From Hyphomicrobiales bacterium (lineage in GTDB: Bacteria; Pseudomonadota; Alphaproteobacteria; Rhizobiales; Afifellaceae), in assembly GCA_013812985.1 (NCBI GenBank), contig JACCSN010000006.1:1-6520 (forward strand): a DNA stretch of 6,520 nucleotides. The letters are read 5' to 3'. Numbering within the stretch: position 1 is the first letter of the stretch; every line of letters begins with the position of its first letter. Of the stretch, positions 6,131 through 6,520 are shown in pieces. Under the pieces are notes generated by a model. It made no database searches and was not told the DNA's origin. It saw only the letters and a program-made list of their open reading frames with translations. The translations under genes were made by a program, and so were the position numbers.

Positions 6131-6520
6131 TCATGGGGTGAACCGAAAAGCGGTGGAGCCAGCGTCTGAAACCGCCGCCTGATAGCTGCCGATCAGCTGA
6201 TCCACCGACGCAGCCGTGACGTCGAGGATCGGCTGCGGGTAGACGCCGAAGAGGATGGTCAGAGCGATCAGCGGGAGGAGGATGACCTTCTCCCGCAGGC
6301 TCATGTCGAGGATGCCGGCCAGCTGCGGCTTCTCGATCCGGCCGAAGATCATCCGGCGATAGAGCCAGAGCGCGTAGCACGCGGAGAGGATAACGCCGGT
6401 GGTGGCGAAAAGTGCGACCCAGGTGTTCACCTGGAACGCCCCAAGGAGCGTCAAAAACTCGCCGACGAAACCGGATGTGCCCGGCAGGCCGACATTGGCC
6501 ATGGTGAACACCATGAAGGT
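6131..6520 (-). CDS. nuoM: NADH-quinone oxidoreductase subunit M, C-terminal part (cut by window edge)
   Basis: The open frame enters at the right edge and ends at the TGA at 6133-6131, giving the last 129 residues of a protein normally near 500 residues. The segment [20 protein letters not shown] is a hallmark of NuoM, the antiporter-like membrane subunit of complex I that lies between NuoL and NuoN. It is followed by hydrophobic helices and the typical C-terminal [11 protein letters not shown] segment. The gene order nuoM-nuoN agrees with standard nuo operons. The internal ATG at 6514 is not the start, because coding sequence continues through it to the window edge. The last codons lie 18 bases from the palindromic repeat (6113-6130), so the repeat did not alter the C-terminus visibly. 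Confidence 0.96.
   Translation of the reverse strand, partial: TFMVFTMANVGLPGTSGFVGEFLTLLGAFQVNTWVALFATTGVILSACYALWLYRRMIFGRIEKPQLAGILDMSLREKVILLPLIALTILFGVYPQPILDVTAASVDQLIGSYQAAVSDAGSTAFRFTP

Overview
This window looks like ordinary chromosomal core DNA from an alphaproteobacterium, most likely Hyphomicrobiales (Rhizobiales). The evidence is GC-rich coding sequence, the minus-strand gene order nuoM-nuoN-birA-rnj-mce-DUF1467-proS as I recall it from rhizobia, and two palindromic interspersed repeats of the kind common in that order. I cannot name a genus from this sequence.

All protein genes lie on the minus strand, so they are transcribed from high to low coordinates. From the right edge: the C-terminal 129 residues of NuoM (6131-6520); a 199-bp gap filled mostly by a 142-bp palindromic repeat; complete nuoN (4498-5931); biotin-protein ligase birA (3496-4497), directly abutting nuoN; ribonuclease J (1820-3496), overlapping birA by one base; methylmalonyl-CoA epimerase (1394-1810), nine bases further on; and a small two-helix membrane protein of the DUF1467 family (1149-1397), overlapping mce by four bases. 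The tight junctions suggest one polycistronic unit at the end of the nuo (complex I) operon, linking respiration, biotin attachment, RNA turnover and propionate metabolism. After a 348-bp intergenic region comes proS (1-800), cut by the left edge.

The 348-bp intergenic region is not empty. On the plus strand it carries a sigma-70-like promoter, a series of hairpins and a textbook rho-independent terminator. Together these predict a small RNA of about 140 nt, divergent from proS and convergent with the operon. Its position and size fit the rhizobial alpha-r9 (Smr9C) family as I remember it.

The most unusual feature is in birA. A palindromic repeat of about 119 bp lies in frame inside the gene and, with its flanks, adds roughly 75 residues between two conserved parts of the catalytic domain without breaking the reading frame. 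A different palindromic repeat, with three predicted stem arms, separates nuoM from nuoN. I see no mobile-element genes, CRISPR array, tRNA, rRNA or defence system.
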